64,000 nucleotides of DNA from Pseudotamlana haliotis (GTDB lineage Bacteria > Bacteroidota > Bacteroidia > Flavobacteriales > Flavobacteriaceae). The stretch is taken from positions 1 to 64,000 of the forward strand of contig NZ_WAAT01000022.1 of assembly GCF_008806375.1 (NCBI RefSeq), in the 5' to 3' direction. The translations under genes were made by a program, and so were the position numbers. Shown here piece by piece: positions 33,628-43,695 of the stretch; positions within the stretch are counted from its first letter, which is position 1; each line of letters begins with the position of its first letter. The notes beneath the pieces are model-generated. The model saw only the letters and a list, made by a program, of their open reading frames with translations, had not been told where the DNA came from and ran no database searches.

Positions 33628-36600
33628 TTATTTGATGCTATCAATCACTTGTAAAGCACCTTCTTGTGTTTCTACAGGAAGCGGTGTGTTATCGATATCT
33701 TCTGGTTCTTCTTCACCATAAAAGTGCTTGAATTTTTTCAAGTGGTTGTTGAACACTTCGCCTTCAGATTCAGCAAATTCAACATCGTATTCGATTAACA
33801 CATCAATAAGTCCTTTATAACGCTGAATATCAGTATAAATATCTTCAAATAAACGTTCTTGATTATCTATCGATAAACCACTGTAATAACTAAGGTTTTC
33901 TTGATATTTTACAGCTACATCTTTGAATAGCTGACGCGCTTTTTCTTTATTTTCTACTTCGTAGTACAAGCTAATATAAGGTTCTAATAGCGTGTAATAG
34001 CCAAAGTAAGCTACCGGCATGTTTTCCATGGCGATATCGGCAATTTCTTCAGCTTTATCTAGTTTACCTTCATTAATGAGTTGTTCACCTAAGCGGGCTA
34101 AATTACCGCGATAGGTAATGGAGTTTTTTCTAGTTTCAACATCGTGGTAAATATCTGGGCTTCCGCTATTACCCCAATCCCAATTTTTAACTAAGTCATA
34201 CATTAAGTCGCTATCGACACGGCCCATGTCAAAAGGATTTGACCTGTCAATTGGTGTTTTTATTGGTGTTAATTTATAACATACACCATCCAATTGTAGG
34301 TAGTCCTTCATCCAAAGGTAGTCGTCATCACCAAAGCTTCCGCCAGTGAAATAAATTGGGCGTTTCCATTGGTTGTTAGCTACAACATCTAGCATGAGGA
34401 GTCTATTTTTGTAAAGAGCACCTCCACTAACAGTGATGTCAATGTGTGATACAATTTTATCGGCATCTTTAGCTTTTACCACACCCGATTTTAATACGTT
34501 TTCTTTATTAACAGGAATACGTAAATGTGGTGTTGGCATATATGAGGCCTCGGCATCTTGCCTTCTCACTTTAGAAAGATCAACACCTTGGTTTTTTAAA
34601 ACCTCTTTGTATTTTGTTCTAGAGCTCTTGTCGGCAACAAAATTTAAAAATGTCTTTACAGGTATAGTGTCTCTAATAACAGGTTGAATGATAATGTAGT
34701 CATTAGTTCCGTAACGGTATAAGTCGTGGGTAAGCTGTGATGGAATCGGGTCACTCTCATAAGCTTTACGTTTCATTTGGTCAATGTACCAATCGGTTTG
34801 AAATAAACTGGTATTTACCACACGTACATCAGTTCGGTAGCCTTCAATTTCTTGGGCGTACCAAAGGGCGAAAGTATCGTTATCGCCAATGGTGAATAAA
34901 ATGGCGTTTTCGGCACAGGAATCCAAATACATTTTGGCCATGGCATTAGCCGTGTATTTTCCTGAACGGTCATGGTCATCCCAGTTGTTGGCTGCTAAAT
35001 TTATAGGGGCTATAATAAGGCATAAAGCAGTCACTATAGGTGCCGCCATTTGTTTAGGGATGTAGTTTTTAGCAAATTCATAGATGCTATAAACGCCAAA
35101 GCCAATCCAAATCGCAAATACATAGAATGAACCGACTACCGAATAATCGCGTTCTCGAGGTTCAAACGGACGTACATTGGTATACACCTGAATGGCAACT
35201 CCTGTAAACAGGAAGAAGACTAACATTACCCAAAATATTTTTTTGTCTTTATTAAATAAAAGGAAGAATCCTAATAGTCCTAATATAAGAGGTAGGAAAT
35301 AATAGGTGTTTCTCGCTTTATTGTTTTTAACATCACTAGGAAGGTTTTCTTGAGGCAGTCCTAAATGCATTTCATCAATGAAATTGATTCCAGAAAGCCA
35401 ATTACCATGATTGTCATAGCGGCCTTGAATATCATCTTGTCGTCCTGTGAAGTTCCACATGAAATACCTCCAATACATATAACCAAGTTGGTATTCAAAT
35501 AAATAACGGATATTGCTCATCAGCGATGGCTTTTCAATATCGATATAATCTTTGAATTGCTTTAAAAAGCTATGATAATCTTCGTAATCTACATTGCCCT
35601 GTGCTACATCGTTTCTGAAATTTGCGACAGCACTACGCAACTCATTTTCCATTTGATATTCTGGTTTCAGTTTGAAATTTAAATATCCAGAGAACATCAT
35701 GTAGTTTGTGGCATGCTCAGTACTCCACATACGTGGTAGGATAGAGGCGTGTTTGGAGTTGTAGTTTTGCCTTGAGTTTTTATAATCGTTTACAATCACG
35801 TATTTGCCAGCTTCCTCATCCTTTTCGTAGTTAGGCTTATCGTCTATATATGGATTATTTTCATCTAAATACGCGTACTGGTCTGTAAACTGCGGACCAT
35901 AAAATAAGTGTGTTTCAGGGTACTGCTCTAAGTTGTAGTAAGCTAGTAATTCTCTAGCACTGTTTGGGTTGTTTTCGTTAACCACCACATTAGCATTGGC
36001 ACGAATAGGGAGCATGATCCAAGTGGCAAAACCTATAATCACAAAAGTCACACAAAGGATGCCTGTGTTTAAATGCACGTAATTTTTGTTTCTAGTATAT
36101 CTTAAAGCATAATAAATAAGAGCAACTAAAGAAATTCCAGCAATGATAGATCCTGAGTTAAACGGAAGTCCGACGGTGTTAATAAAGAAAATTTCAAAGG
36201 CACTGAAAATTTTAAGAATATTAGGTGCCAGTAATTTGAATACAAATAATAAGATGCCAACCGCCACGGCATTGGCTATAATAAAGTTTTTAACCGTAAT
36301 GGTTTTATAATTCTTGAAGTAATAGATTAAGCCTATGGCTGGAATGGTTAGTAATCCCATAAAGTGCACTCCAAAAGAGAGTCCTATAATAAAGGCGATT
36401 AAAACTAACCAGCGGTTACCACGTGGTTTGTCCATATCTTGTTCCCAGCGTAATCCTAGCCAAAATAAAACTGACATGATTAAGGTGGCCATGGCGTAAA
36501 CTTCCGTTTCAACGGCATTAAACCAGAAAGAATCGGTAAAGGTAAAGGCTAAACTTCCTACTAAACCACTACCTAAAATAGCTAGGGCTTTATTTTTAGA

Positions 36601-36939
36601 GGGTGTTTCGTCGTTATAAACCATTTTCTTTAGAAGTAGAGTGATGGTCCAAAACATAAATAGAATCGTGAAAGCACTGGCTACGGCACTCATCATATTC
36701 ATCATAAAACCTATTTGAGAAGGCTCTAAAGCAAACATGGAGAAAAAAGCACCAAGCATTTGAAATAAAGGGGCTCCAGGTGGGTGGCCGACTTCTAGTT
36801 TTGCTGATGTTAATATGTATTCGCCCGCATCCCAGAAACTTACTGTTGGTTCTACTGTTAAACTGTAGGTTATAAGTGCTATTAAAAAAGAAAACCAACC
36901 TAAAATGGTATTCCATTTTTTATAGTCAAAATGTGCCAT
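33628..36939 (-). CDS. DUF2723 GT-C family membrane protein
   Basis: The 1103-residue protein belongs to the DUF2723 (PF11028) family of large integral membrane proteins that resemble protein O-mannosyltransferases. It begins YKKWNTILGWFSFLIALITYS, then has TVEPTVSFWDAGEYILTSAKLEVGHPPGAPLF, the conserved first periplasmic loop with the catalytic-type Asp-Ala-Gly-Glu, about 12 helices up to residue 670, and a soluble C-terminal half with TPR-like helices (about 960-1060). ATG 36939 gives the usual MAHFDYKKWN start; the longer frame needs TTG at 37056 and would cover the tRNA promoter. It probably glycosylates exported proteins, which remains inference. Confidence 0.85.
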   Translation of the reverse strand: MAHFDYKKWNTILGWFSFLIALITYSLTVEPTVSFWDAGEYILTSAKLEVGHPPGAPLFQMLGAFFSMFALEPSQIGFMMNMMSAVASAFTILFMFWTITLLLKKMVYNDETPSKNKALAILGSGLVGSLAFTFTDSFWFNAVETEVYAMATLIMSVLFWLGLRWEQDMDKPRGNRWLVLIAFIIGLSFGVHFMGLLTIPAIGLIYYFKNYKTITVKNFIIANAVAVGILLFVFKLLAPNILKIFSAFEIFFINTVGLPFNSGSIIAGISLVALIYYALRYTRNKNYVHLNTGILCVTFVIIGFATWIMLPIRANANVVVNENNPNSARELLAYYNLEQYPETHLFYGPQFTDQYAYLDENNPYIDDKPNYEKDEEAGKYVIVNDYKNSRQNYNSKHASILPRMWSTEHATNYMMFSGYLNFKLKPEYQMENELRSAVANFRNDVAQGNVDYEDYHSFLKQFKDYIDIEKPSLMSNIRYLFEYQLGYMYWRYFMWNFTGRQDDIQGRYDNHGNWLSGINFIDEMHLGLPQENLPSDVKNNKARNTYYFLPLILGLLGFFLLFNKDKKIFWVMLVFFLFTGVAIQVYTNVRPFEPRERDYSVVGSFYVFAIWIGFGVYSIYEFAKNYIPKQMAAPIVTALCLIIAPINLAANNWDDHDRSGKYTANAMAKMYLDSCAENAILFTIGDNDTFALWYAQEIEGYRTDVRVVNTSLFQTDWYIDQMKRKAYESDPIPSQLTHDLYRYGTNDYIIIQPVIRDTIPVKTFLNFVADKSSRTKYKEVLKNQGVDLSKVRRQDAEASYMPTPHLRIPVNKENVLKSGVVKAKDADKIVSHIDITVSGGALYKNRLLMLDVVANNQWKRPIYFTGGSFGDDDYLWMKDYLQLDGVCYKLTPIKTPIDRSNPFDMGRVDSDLMYDLVKNWDWGNSGSPDIYHDVETRKNSITYRGNLARLGEQLINEGKLDKAEEIADIAMENMPVAYFGYYTLLEPYISLYYEVENKEKARQLFKDVAVKYQENLSYYSGLSIDNQERLFEDIYTDIQRYKGLIDVLIEYDVEFAESEGEVFNNHLKKFKHFYGEEEPEDIDNTPLPVETQEGALQVIDSIK

Positions 36940-37042
36940 GTATATCGTATATTTTTTGCATTGCGAATTTAAGAATAAATATGGTATGGCAAATGATTTT
37001 ATGGGAAGCTTAAGTTTTTTGAAAAAAAATTTCAAAAAAATG

Positions 37043-37073
37043 TTTGCAGAACTCAAACTTTATTCTAAATTTG
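37043..37073 (+). promoter_or_regulatory. tRNA-Gln promoter
   Basis: TTTG (37043-37046), 19 bases, TAAATTTG (37066-37073), a full match to the Bacteroidota consensus, 17 bases before the tRNA. It is the clearest promoter of the window because the transcript start of a tRNA gene is not in doubt. Confidence 0.8.
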
Positions 37074-37090
37074 CACCCTCATTACACGAA

Positions 37091-37163
37091 TGGCCTATGG
37101 TGTAACTGGCAACACGTTGGTTTTTGGTACCAAAGAGTCTAGGTTCGAGCCCTAGTAGGCCAA
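37091..37163 (+). tRNA. tRNA-Gln (anticodon TTG)
   Basis: The 73 bases fold fully: acceptor TGGCCTA/TAGGCCA (7 bp), D stem GTGT/ACAC, anticodon stem TTGGT/ACCAA with loop TTTTGGT, variable loop AGAGT, T stem CTAGG/CCTAG with TTCGAGC. The anticodon TTG reads CAA (and CAG by wobble), giving glutamine. The weak U1-A72 pair is a known glutamine identity feature. The discriminator is A73. CCA is not encoded and must be added. A terminator follows directly. Confidence 0.96.
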
Positions 37164-37164
37164 C

Positions 37165-37199
37165 AAAAAAGTCTTCCAATTTTGGAAGACTTTTTTTAT
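37165..37199 (+). terminator. Rho-independent terminator of tRNA-Gln
   Basis: A perfect 11-bp stem (37168-37178 with 37183-37193), 4-base loop, followed by a T-tract. It begins 2 bases after the tRNA and also lies at the end of the convergent stress-protein gene. Confidence 0.85.
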
Positions 37200-37215
37200 T
37201 TATAAGGCTTTCTTG

Positions 37216-38046
37216 TTATAACTTAAAAGTTAGGACTGGTCGTAATGCGTGATTGACTAAATCTTCACTAATACTACCGTTAAAGAAGTTTGAAATACCT
37301 TTTCTGCCGTGTGTACTCATTGCGATTAAATCAGCATCAATATTATAGCTAAAATTTATAATGCCTTTTTCAATAGTCTCATCATTATAGATGTTCTTGC
37401 TATAATTACTAAAGTTAGCAGCGTTTGTGAATTTTTCAATTTGAGCTTCGGCTTTTTTACTAGTAACAAACCGGTTTGGGGTGTTCACGTAAAGCAGGTG
37501 CATTTTTGCATCCCATAATTGCGCAAATTTTGAAGCTTTTTCAAAAGCTTGTAGGTTTTCTTCGGTGAAATCTGAAGCAAAAACCATGTTGTTTATTTCA
37601 AAATTAGTGTGTTCTTTTTTGATAGTAAGCACAGGGACTTTAGAATGTCTGACTACTTTTTCGGTATTGCTGCCAACTAGAATTTCTTCCAAGCCACTCG
37701 AGCCATTAGAGCCCATGATGATAAGGTCGATATTGTGTTTTTCACATTCATCAGCAATACCTGAGTAAATCTCTTGGAAGTTTACCGCACTGAAAACTTC
37801 TAAATCTTTAAGGAAATCTTTCTTTAAGAGGTCGTCAAATCGTTTCTTGGCTAATTTCATAAAGAAAAGCGCTTCTGGTCCTGATGAAAAACTTGTGGCA
37901 TTTACAGGGTCAACATGATGCATAGGGAGATCTAAAATATGCAGTAAATGTATTTTGCAGCCATGTTTCTTTGCGAGCTGAACAGCTACTTTTAAAGCGT
38001 TTTCAGCCTGTGTTGAAAAATCCGTAGGTACTAAAATTTTGTTCAT
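37216..38046 (-). CDS. Tandem universal stress protein (two UspA domains)
   Basis: The 276-residue protein has two UspA domains in tandem. Domain 1 (residues about 1-145) ends with a full ATP-binding signature, GSNGSSGLEEILVGSNTEKVV. Domain 2 (about 150-276) has THGRKGISNFFNGSISEDLV, close to the G2xG9xS pattern. Such proteins bind ATP and act under stress or starvation. It is convergent with the tRNA gene and divergent from rimP. Confidence 0.9.
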   Translation of the reverse strand: MNKILVPTDFSTQAENALKVAVQLAKKHGCKIHLLHILDLPMHHVDPVNATSFSSGPEALFFMKLAKKRFDDLLKKDFLKDLEVFSAVNFQEIYSGIADECEKHNIDLIIMGSNGSSGLEEILVGSNTEKVVRHSKVPVLTIKKEHTNFEINNMVFASDFTEENLQAFEKASKFAQLWDAKMHLLYVNTPNRFVTSKKAEAQIEKFTNAANFSNYSKNIYNDETIEKGIINFSYNIDADLIAMSTHGRKGISNFFNGSISEDLVNHALRPVLTFKL

Positions 38047-38169
38047 AATCTGAGTGTTTTTTAATTCGACTTTAGATTCAATTTTAAATCAAAGTAAATG
38101 GATCGGTTGGTTTTGTGTGAATTTTTTAAGATTCCATAAAAATGTTAGCTCTAAAATATGAAATATTCC

Positions 38170-38199
38170 TTTAAAAATCAATATAATATTGTATATTTG
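38170..38199 (+). promoter_or_regulatory. Promoter of rimP-nusA-infB
   Basis: TATATTTG (38192-38199) is a perfect TAnnTTTG box, with TTTA (38170-38173) 18 bases upstream as a near match to the -33 element. The expected transcript start is about 60 bases before rimP. Confidence 0.6.
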
Positions 38200-38227
38200 C
38201 ACCGTTGAAAAGCGAAATTAAGGATAT

Positions 38228-38253
38228 GAGGGGACGTAAAGTCCCCTCTTTTT
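38228..38253 (+). terminator. Terminator-like hairpin in the rimP leader
   Basis: A perfect 8-bp GC-rich stem (38228-38235 with 38241-38248), 5-base loop, followed directly by TTTTT. It lies after the promoter and 10 bases before rimP, so it is an intrinsic terminator inside the leader of a NusA-encoding operon. An attenuator is the simplest reading. Confidence 0.65.
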
Positions 38254-38262
38254 ATACTAAAA

Positions 38263-38724
38263 ATGTTTAAAAAGAAAGTTACAGAATTATTAGATGCAGC
38301 TTTGGTTGAAAGACCAGACTTGTTTCTTATTGATTTTTCAATTAATAGTGATAATCACATTAAAGTGATTATTGATGGTGATGAAGGTGTTTTAGTAGAA
38401 GACTGCATTTTTATTAGTCGTGCTATTGAAGCGGACTTAGACCGTGAGGAAGAAGATTTTTCGTTGGAAGTGATGTCGGCCGGTGCAGCGTCACCGTTGA
38501 CGCATAACCGTCAGTATAAAAAAAATCTCAACAGAAACCTTAAGGTGAAAACCAGTAAAGGAGAAGTGGAAGGTACGCTTACTGAAGCTGCTGAAGATGC
38601 GATTACCTTAACATGGAAAGCCAGAGAGCCAAAACCAGTAGGAAAAGGCAAGGTGACTGTGCAAAAGGAAGCGCATATTCCTTATAAAGAAATTGTAGAA
38701 GCAAAAGTTATGATTAAATTTTAA
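38263..38724 (+). CDS. rimP: Ribosome maturation factor RimP
   Basis: RimP (YlxS/YhbC) is needed for maturation of the 30S subunit. The 153-residue protein has the usual two domains: an N-terminal alpha/beta part with DSNDHIKVIIDGDEGVLVEDC-like residues (NSDNHIKVIIDGD) and EVMSAGAASPL, a diverged form of the family's V-S-S-P-G-x-x-x-P-L motif, and a small SH3-like C-terminal barrel (about 85-150). It is the first gene of the classic rimP-nusA-infB operon; the gap to nusA is 12 bases. Confidence 0.94.
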   Translation: MFKKKVTELLDAALVERPDLFLIDFSINSDNHIKVIIDGDEGVLVEDCIFISRAIEADLDREEEDFSLEVMSAGAASPLTHNRQYKKNLNRNLKVKTSKGEVEGTLTEAAEDAITLTWKAREPKPVGKGKVTVQKEAHIPYKEIVEAKVMIKF

Positions 38725-38736
38725 TTTAAAAGAGTT

Positions 38737-39969
38737 ATGGAAAATATCGCGTTAATTGAATCTTTTTCAGAATTCAAGGACGATAAGCTAATTGACAGAG
38801 TTACGTTGATGGCCATTTTAGAGGATGTGTTTAGAAGCGCCTTGAAAAAGAAATTTGGTGATGATGATAATTTTGATATTATTGTAAATCCAGATAAAGG
38901 TGATTTAGAAATTTGGAGAAATAGAGTTGTCGTAGCCGATGGTGAGGTTGAAGAGCCTAATCAAGAGATTTCATTAACCGAAGCTCGTAAAATTGAACCT
39001 GATTTTGAGGTTGGAGAAGATGTTTCTGAAGAAGTGAAGCTTATCGATTTGGGAAGACGTGCTATTTTAGCATTACGTCAGAACTTAATTTCGAAAATTC
39101 ATGAACACGATAATACTATAATTTATAAGCAATTTAAAGATTTAGTAGGCGATATCTATACAGCGGAAGTACACCACATTCGTCATAGAGCAGTCATCTT
39201 ATTAGATGATGAAGGAAACGAAATCGTATTGCCTAAAGACAAACAAATACCTTCAGATTTCTTCAGAAAAGGAGATAATGTAAGAGGGGTTATTGATAGT
39301 GTTGAGCTTAAAGGTGCTAAACCTACCATTATTATGTCAAGAAGTTCTCCAGTGTTCTTAGAGAAATTATTCGAACAAGAAATTCCTGAGGTTTTTGATG
39401 GTTTAATCACCATTAAAAACGTTGTGAGAATTCCTGGTGAAAAAGCAAAAGTAGCTGTTGATTCTTATGATGATAGAATTGACCCGGTAGGAGCTTGTGT
39501 TGGTATGAAAGGTTCTAGAATTCACGGTATTGTTCGTGAACTAGGAAATGAAAATATTGATGTGATCAATTACACTAGTAATTTATCATTATTTATCACT
39601 AGAGCATTAAGCCCAGCAAGAGTAACTTCAGTAAAAATTGATGAAGAAACAAAACGTGCTGAGGTTATTTTAAAACCAGAAGAAGTAAGTAAAGCAATTG
39701 GTCGTGGCGGTCATAACATCCGTTTGGCTGGTCAATTAACTGGTTTCGAAATTGATGTGTTTAGAGAAGGCGCAGAAGAAGATGTGGAGTTAAGTGAATT
39801 TAGTGATGAAATCGAAGGATGGATCATTGATGAATTTAGTAAAGCAGGATTGGATACCGCTAAGAGTATTCTTGAACAAGATCTTAATGATCTTGTAAAA
39901 AGAACCGATTTAGAGGAGGAAACGATAAACGATGTGATTCGAATTCTAAGAGAAGAATTTGAGGACTAG
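38737..39969 (+). CDS. nusA: Transcription elongation factor NusA
   Basis: NusA binds RNA polymerase and controls pausing, termination and antitermination. The 410-residue protein has the RNAP-binding N-terminal domain (about 1-130), an S1 domain (about 135-200, YTAEVHHIRHRAVILLDDEG), KH1 (DPVGACVGMKGSRIHGIVRELGNENIDVI) and KH2 (VSKAIGRGGHNIRLAGQLTGFEIDV). The protein ends about 50 acidic residues later and lacks the paired AR repeats of E. coli NusA, which is the usual form in most bacteria. Confidence 0.96.
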   Translation: MENIALIESFSEFKDDKLIDRVTLMAILEDVFRSALKKKFGDDDNFDIIVNPDKGDLEIWRNRVVVADGEVEEPNQEISLTEARKIEPDFEVGEDVSEEVKLIDLGRRAILALRQNLISKIHEHDNTIIYKQFKDLVGDIYTAEVHHIRHRAVILLDDEGNEIVLPKDKQIPSDFFRKGDNVRGVIDSVELKGAKPTIIMSRSSPVFLEKLFEQEIPEVFDGLITIKNVVRIPGEKAKVAVDSYDDRIDPVGACVGMKGSRIHGIVRELGNENIDVINYTSNLSLFITRALSPARVTSVKIDEETKRAEVILKPEEVSKAIGRGGHNIRLAGQLTGFEIDVFREGAEEDVELSEFSDEIEGWIIDEFSKAGLDTAKSILEQDLNDLVKRTDLEEETINDVIRILREEFED

Positions 39970-40051
39970 TAAAAATTAATGTGCAGATTTGCACGTTTGT
40001 TATGCCTTAACAGGTATAATGCATATATTTGAGTATTATTAAAGGCGATTT

Positions 40052-42913
40052 ATGGCTGAAACAATTAGATTAAATAAAGTATTACGCGAGCTTAACATCT
40101 CTCTAGACCGTGCTGTAGAATTTTTAGATTCTAAAGGCGTGGAAATAGAGAAGCGTCCAACTACCAAAATTTCTGAGGAAACTTATAAGATTCTTTCAGA
40201 TGGTTTTGAGACAGATGCAAATAAAAAGGTGAGATCGCAAGAAGTTAGTGAAGCTAAGCTAAAGGAAAAGGAAGATTTACGTATTAAGCGTGAAAAAGAA
40301 TTGGAAGCGAAGCAGAAAGCTCAAGAAGCCATAGAGAAAGCTAAACAAGAAGAGGTTATAAAAGCTTCAAATGCTCTTTCAGGACCAAAGCAGGTTGGAA
40401 AAATCGACTTAGATCCTAAAAAGAAGGTTGAAGAGAAGCCTGTTGCTGAGAAAAAAGAGACTCCTGCTAAACCTGAGCCTGTAGCTGAAAAGAAACCTGA
40501 AGCTGAAAAAGCTCCTGAGGTGATTAAAGCGCAAGCACCTAAAATTGGTTTAAAACCAGTTGCTGATAAAAAGGTAGAGGTAGAGTCTAAGAAGGAAGCG
40601 CCAGCTAAGCCAGAAGCTCCTAAAAAGGAAACGCCTGCGCCTGCAAAGCCACAAGAAACGAAAGCTGAAAGCGCCTCTAAACCAGAAGCATCTGGTAAAG
40701 TAGATGACGAAGGAAATCCTGTTGTTGAGGAACGTGTTAAAACACAATACCAAAAACTTACTGGGCCTAAAATTGCTGGTGATAAAATTGATTTATCGCA
40801 GTTTAATAAGCCTAAGAAGAAGGTAGAGAAGAAAACAGATTCTAAGCCTGGTGATGCTAGAAAAAAGCGTCGTCGTATTAGTAAGGCTGGAGCTCCAAAT
40901 ACTGGAGGTCAAAACCGCCCTGGAGGAAGATCTGGAGGAAACGATCGTTTCAAAGGAAAACCAGGAGGTCCAGGACAAGGCAGACGCAACATTGTAAAAG
41001 AAGAGCCTTCTGAAGAAGATGTTAAAAAACAAGTTAGAGAAACACTTGAAAAACTTCAAGGGAAATCTAACAAAGGTCGTGGTGCCAAAAATAGAAGAGA
41101 TAAGAGAGATAAACATAGAGAGCAGTCTGAAATCGATCAACAGATCGAAGCAGCGGAAAGCAAAATCATTAAAGTAACAGAATTTGTTACGGCTAGTGAA
41201 ATGGCTACTATGATGGATGTGAGTGTGACTCAAATTATCTCAGCATGTATGTCGCTTGGTATGATGGTTACCATGAACCAACGTCTAGATGCAGAAACTT
41301 TATCTATTGTTGCTGATGAATTCGGTTATCAAGTTGAATTCGTTACTGCAGATATTGAAGAATCAATTGAAGAAGTAGAAGATAAACCAGAAGATTTAGA
41401 AACACGTGCACCTATTGTAACAGTAATGGGACACGTTGATCACGGTAAAACATCGCTTTTAGATTACATCCGTAAGGAGAATGTAATTGCAGGTGAGTCT
41501 GGTGGTATTACACAGCATATTGGTGCTTATGGTGTAAAGTTAGAAAACGGACAAAAAATTGCGTTTTTAGATACACCAGGTCACGAGGCCTTTACAGCGA
41601 TGCGTGCTCGTGGTGCTCAAGTTACCGATATCGCTATTATTGTTGCTGCGGCTGATGATGCGATTATGCCACAAACAAAAGAAGCAATTTCCCATGCGCA
41701 AGCTGCAGGAGTGCCTATTGTTTTTGCAATCAATAAAATTGATAAACCAGATGCTAATCCAGAAAAGATTAAAGATGGTTTAGCGCAAATGAACCTTTTA
41801 GTTGAAGATTGGGGTGGTAAAATTCAATCTCATGATATTTCGGCTAAAGTAGGAACAGGGGTTAAAGAATTACTAGAAAAAGTATTGCTTGAAGCGGAAT
41901 TATTAGAGCTTAAAGCGAATCCGAATAAAATAGCACAAGGAACAGTTGTTGAAGCTTACTTAGATAAAGGTCGTGGATATGTGTCAACGATTTTAGTTCA
42001 AGCAGGTACGCTTAAAGTTGGTGATTACGTATTAGCGGGTCAACACAGTGGTAAAGTTAAAGCCATGCATGATGAGCGTGGAAATGATGTGATTGCTGCT
42101 GGACCTTCAACGCCAGTATCTATTTTAGGTTTAGACGGTGCACCACAAGCGGGTGATAAGTTTAATGTCTTTGAAGATGAGCGTGAAGCCAAACAAATTG
42201 CATCTAAACGTGCACAATTACAACGTGAGCAGTCTGTTAGAACACAACGTCATATTACACTTGATGAAATTGGTCGTCGTATCGCCCTTGGTGATTTCCA
42301 AGAATTAAATATCATCCTTAAAGGTGATGTGGATGGTTCTGTGGAAGCATTAACTGATTCTTTCCAGAAATTATCTACTGAAGAAATTCAAGTGAATATC
42401 TTACATAAAGGTGTAGGTGCCATTACTGAAAGTGATGTATTATTAGCATCGGCTTCTGATGCGATTATCGTTGGATTTAACGTACGTCCTGTTGGAAATG
42501 CTAGAATGATTGCTGATAAAGAAGAAATCGACATCAGAACATACTCTATTATCTACGATGCGATCAATGATCTTAAAGATGCTATGGAAGGGATGTTATC
42601 TCCAGAGCTTAAAGAAGAGATTCTTGGTACCGCTGAAATTAGAGAAATCTTTAAAGTATCTAAAATCGGATCAATTGCTGGTTGTATGGTTACAAACGGT
42701 AAAATCCTTAGAAATGCAGGCATTCGTTTAATACGTGATGGTGTGGTCGTTTACACAGGTGAATTGGCTTCGTTAAAACGATTTAAAGATGATGTTAGAG
42801 AAGTGTCTAAAGGATACGATTGTGGTATGCAAGTTAAGAACTACAATGATATTCAAGAAGGTGATGTTATTGAAGCCTTCCATGAAGTAGAAGTTAAGAA
42901 AAAGTTGAAGTAA
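40052..42913 (+). CDS. infB: Translation initiation factor IF-2
   Basis: IF-2 is the GTPase that places initiator tRNA on the 30S subunit. The 953-residue protein starts with an IF2_N-like domain (about 1-55), then a long Lys/Glu/Ala/Pro-rich linker (about 60-330), a second IF2_N-like part ([17 protein letters not shown]), and the G domain with G1 [12 protein letters not shown] near 460, DTPGHEAF and NKID. Domains II to IV follow to the end. Length is large owing to the linker, as is common in Bacteroidota. A terminator follows at 42938. Confidence 0.97.
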   Translation: MAETIRLNKVLRELNISLDRAVEFLDSKGVEIEKRPTTKISEETYKILSDGFETDANKKVRSQEVSEAKLKEKEDLRIKREKELEAKQKAQEAIEKAKQEEVIKASNALSGPKQVGKIDLDPKKKVEEKPVAEKKETPAKPEPVAEKKPEAEKAPEVIKAQAPKIGLKPVADKKVEVESKKEAPAKPEAPKKETPAPAKPQETKAESASKPEASGKVDDEGNPVVEERVKTQYQKLTGPKIAGDKIDLSQFNKPKKKVEKKTDSKPGDARKKRRRISKAGAPNTGGQNRPGGRSGGNDRFKGKPGGPGQGRRNIVKEEPSEEDVKKQVRETLEKLQGKSNKGRGAKNRRDKRDKHREQSEIDQQIEAAESKIIKVTEFVTASEMATMMDVSVTQIISACMSLGMMVTMNQRLDAETLSIVADEFGYQVEFVTADIEESIEEVEDKPEDLETRAPIVTVMGHVDHGKTSLLDYIRKENVIAGESGGITQHIGAYGVKLENGQKIAFLDTPGHEAFTAMRARGAQVTDIAIIVAAADDAIMPQTKEAISHAQAAGVPIVFAINKIDKPDANPEKIKDGLAQMNLLVEDWGGKIQSHDISAKVGTGVKELLEKVLLEAELLELKANPNKIAQGTVVEAYLDKGRGYVSTILVQAGTLKVGDYVLAGQHSGKVKAMHDERGNDVIAAGPSTPVSILGLDGAPQAGDKFNVFEDEREAKQIASKRAQLQREQSVRTQRHITLDEIGRRIALGDFQELNIILKGDVDGSVEALTDSFQKLSTEEIQVNILHKGVGAITESDVLLASASDAIIVGFNVRPVGNARMIADKEEIDIRTYSIIYDAINDLKDAMEGMLSPELKEEILGTAEIREIFKVSKIGSIAGCMVTNGKILRNAGIRLIRDGVVVYTGELASLKRFKDDVREVSKGYDCGMQVKNYNDIQEGDVIEAFHEVEVKKKLK

Positions 42914-42937
42914 TTTATTAATTACTTATCTTAAAAT

Positions 42938-42973
42938 ATAAAAGCTGTCTCATAATTGGGGCAGCTTTTTTTA
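42938..42973 (+). terminator. Terminator of rimP-nusA-infB
   Basis: An AAAAGCTG/CAGCTTTT stem extended by C-G and G-T pairs closes a short loop and is followed by TTTTT. It lies 25 bases after infB. Confidence 0.75.
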
Positions 42974-43035
42974 TGGTATAACTTAAGATAAGATGAAAGC
43001 TGGTTTGAGCTCCACATAGCGCCATAAGATTAGTC

Positions 43036-43077
43036 AAAAAAAAAGAGGTTTAGAATAGAATTCTAAACCTCTTTTTT
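43036..43077. terminator. Bidirectional terminator
   Basis: A perfect 15-bp stem (43041-43055 with 43061-43075), 5-base loop, has A-run on the left and T-run on the right. It lies between convergent infB and the SPOR gene and can serve both. Confidence 0.75.
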
Positions 43078-43097
43078 GCTTATTATTGGCTGAATTT

Positions 43098-43481
43098 CTA
43101 TCGCTTAGGTTTGAAAATAAACGCACTAGAAAATTCTTTCTTGATTCTTTTTAAAGCGCGATCTGCTTCCAATCGTGTTCTAAAATTACCCACCCATATT
43201 TTAAAATTAGGTTGCTCAAAATGTATGCTTGGGCTCCAGTCAGAAAACACTGAGCTGAATTCACTTTTAGCTTCATATGCCCCTTTTCGGTTGCCATTAT
43301 AGATCTGAATTTTGTAACGATCAACGTCTTCGTTGTTCATGTTTTTTTTCAATTCAAGTAAAGATGCAATATTTTTATCTTGATTTATGGTAACCTGTCC
43401 TTCTTGTGCGCTACTGTAAAAGGTTGTAAATAAAAGGCATAGCGTAAGGGTTGCGGTAGTTTTCATGCGTGTTGAAATCAT
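43098..43481 (-). CDS. SPOR-domain secreted protein
   Basis: The 127-residue protein has a signal peptide (TLTLCLLFTTFYSSAQ) and a SPOR domain over the last 70 residues (YKIQIYNGNRKGAYEAKSEF to NFKIWVGNFRTRLEADRALKRIKKEF), a fold that binds glycan strands lacking stem peptides at division sites. I chose ATG 43481; ATG 43466 is equally possible and the longer frame from TTG 43502 is unlikely. A TACATTTG box lies upstream at 43507-43500. It is divergent from the respiratory operon with about 210 bases between. Confidence 0.82.
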   Translation of the reverse strand: MISTRMKTTATLTLCLLFTTFYSSAQEGQVTINQDKNIASLLELKKNMNNEDVDRYKIQIYNGNRKGAYEAKSEFSSVFSDWSPSIHFEQPNFKIWVGNFRTRLEADRALKRIKKEFSSAFIFKPKR

Positions 43482-43583
43482 ATTTCTAAAGTGTTTGTAC
43501 AAATGTAAATTTATTAAACTTAAAAGTAGCTAAATTTATTATTTAGAATCCCTCTAAATTAACTGTTAACGGTTCTTTAGTAT

Positions 43584-43613
43584 TTTGGTAATCGAGTTTA
43601 AATATTACTTTTG
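43584..43613 (+). promoter_or_regulatory. Promoter of the act-cox respiratory operon
   Basis: TTTG (43584-43587), 18 bases, TACTTTTG (43606-43613). It gives a leader of about 75 bases before actA and is the only strong promoter seen before the eight-gene operon. Confidence 0.7.
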
Positions 43614-43695
43614 CGAGAGATTTTATAGCTATGGTTTTTGTTTATAAAATGACAAAAGTCATACCAAAAGTTAAGAAGTTAATTTAACCAACAAT

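Noticed and set aside
36940-37056. Longer DUF2723 protein starting at 37056
   Set aside because: It needs a TTG start, lies across the tRNA-Gln promoter region, and the added residues are low-complexity. ATG 36939 gives the expected start.
40550-41233. Minus-strand open frames inside infB
   Set aside because: They are shadows of the low-complexity Lys/Glu/Pro linker of IF-2, with compositions dominated by Phe, Leu and Arg, and no start context.
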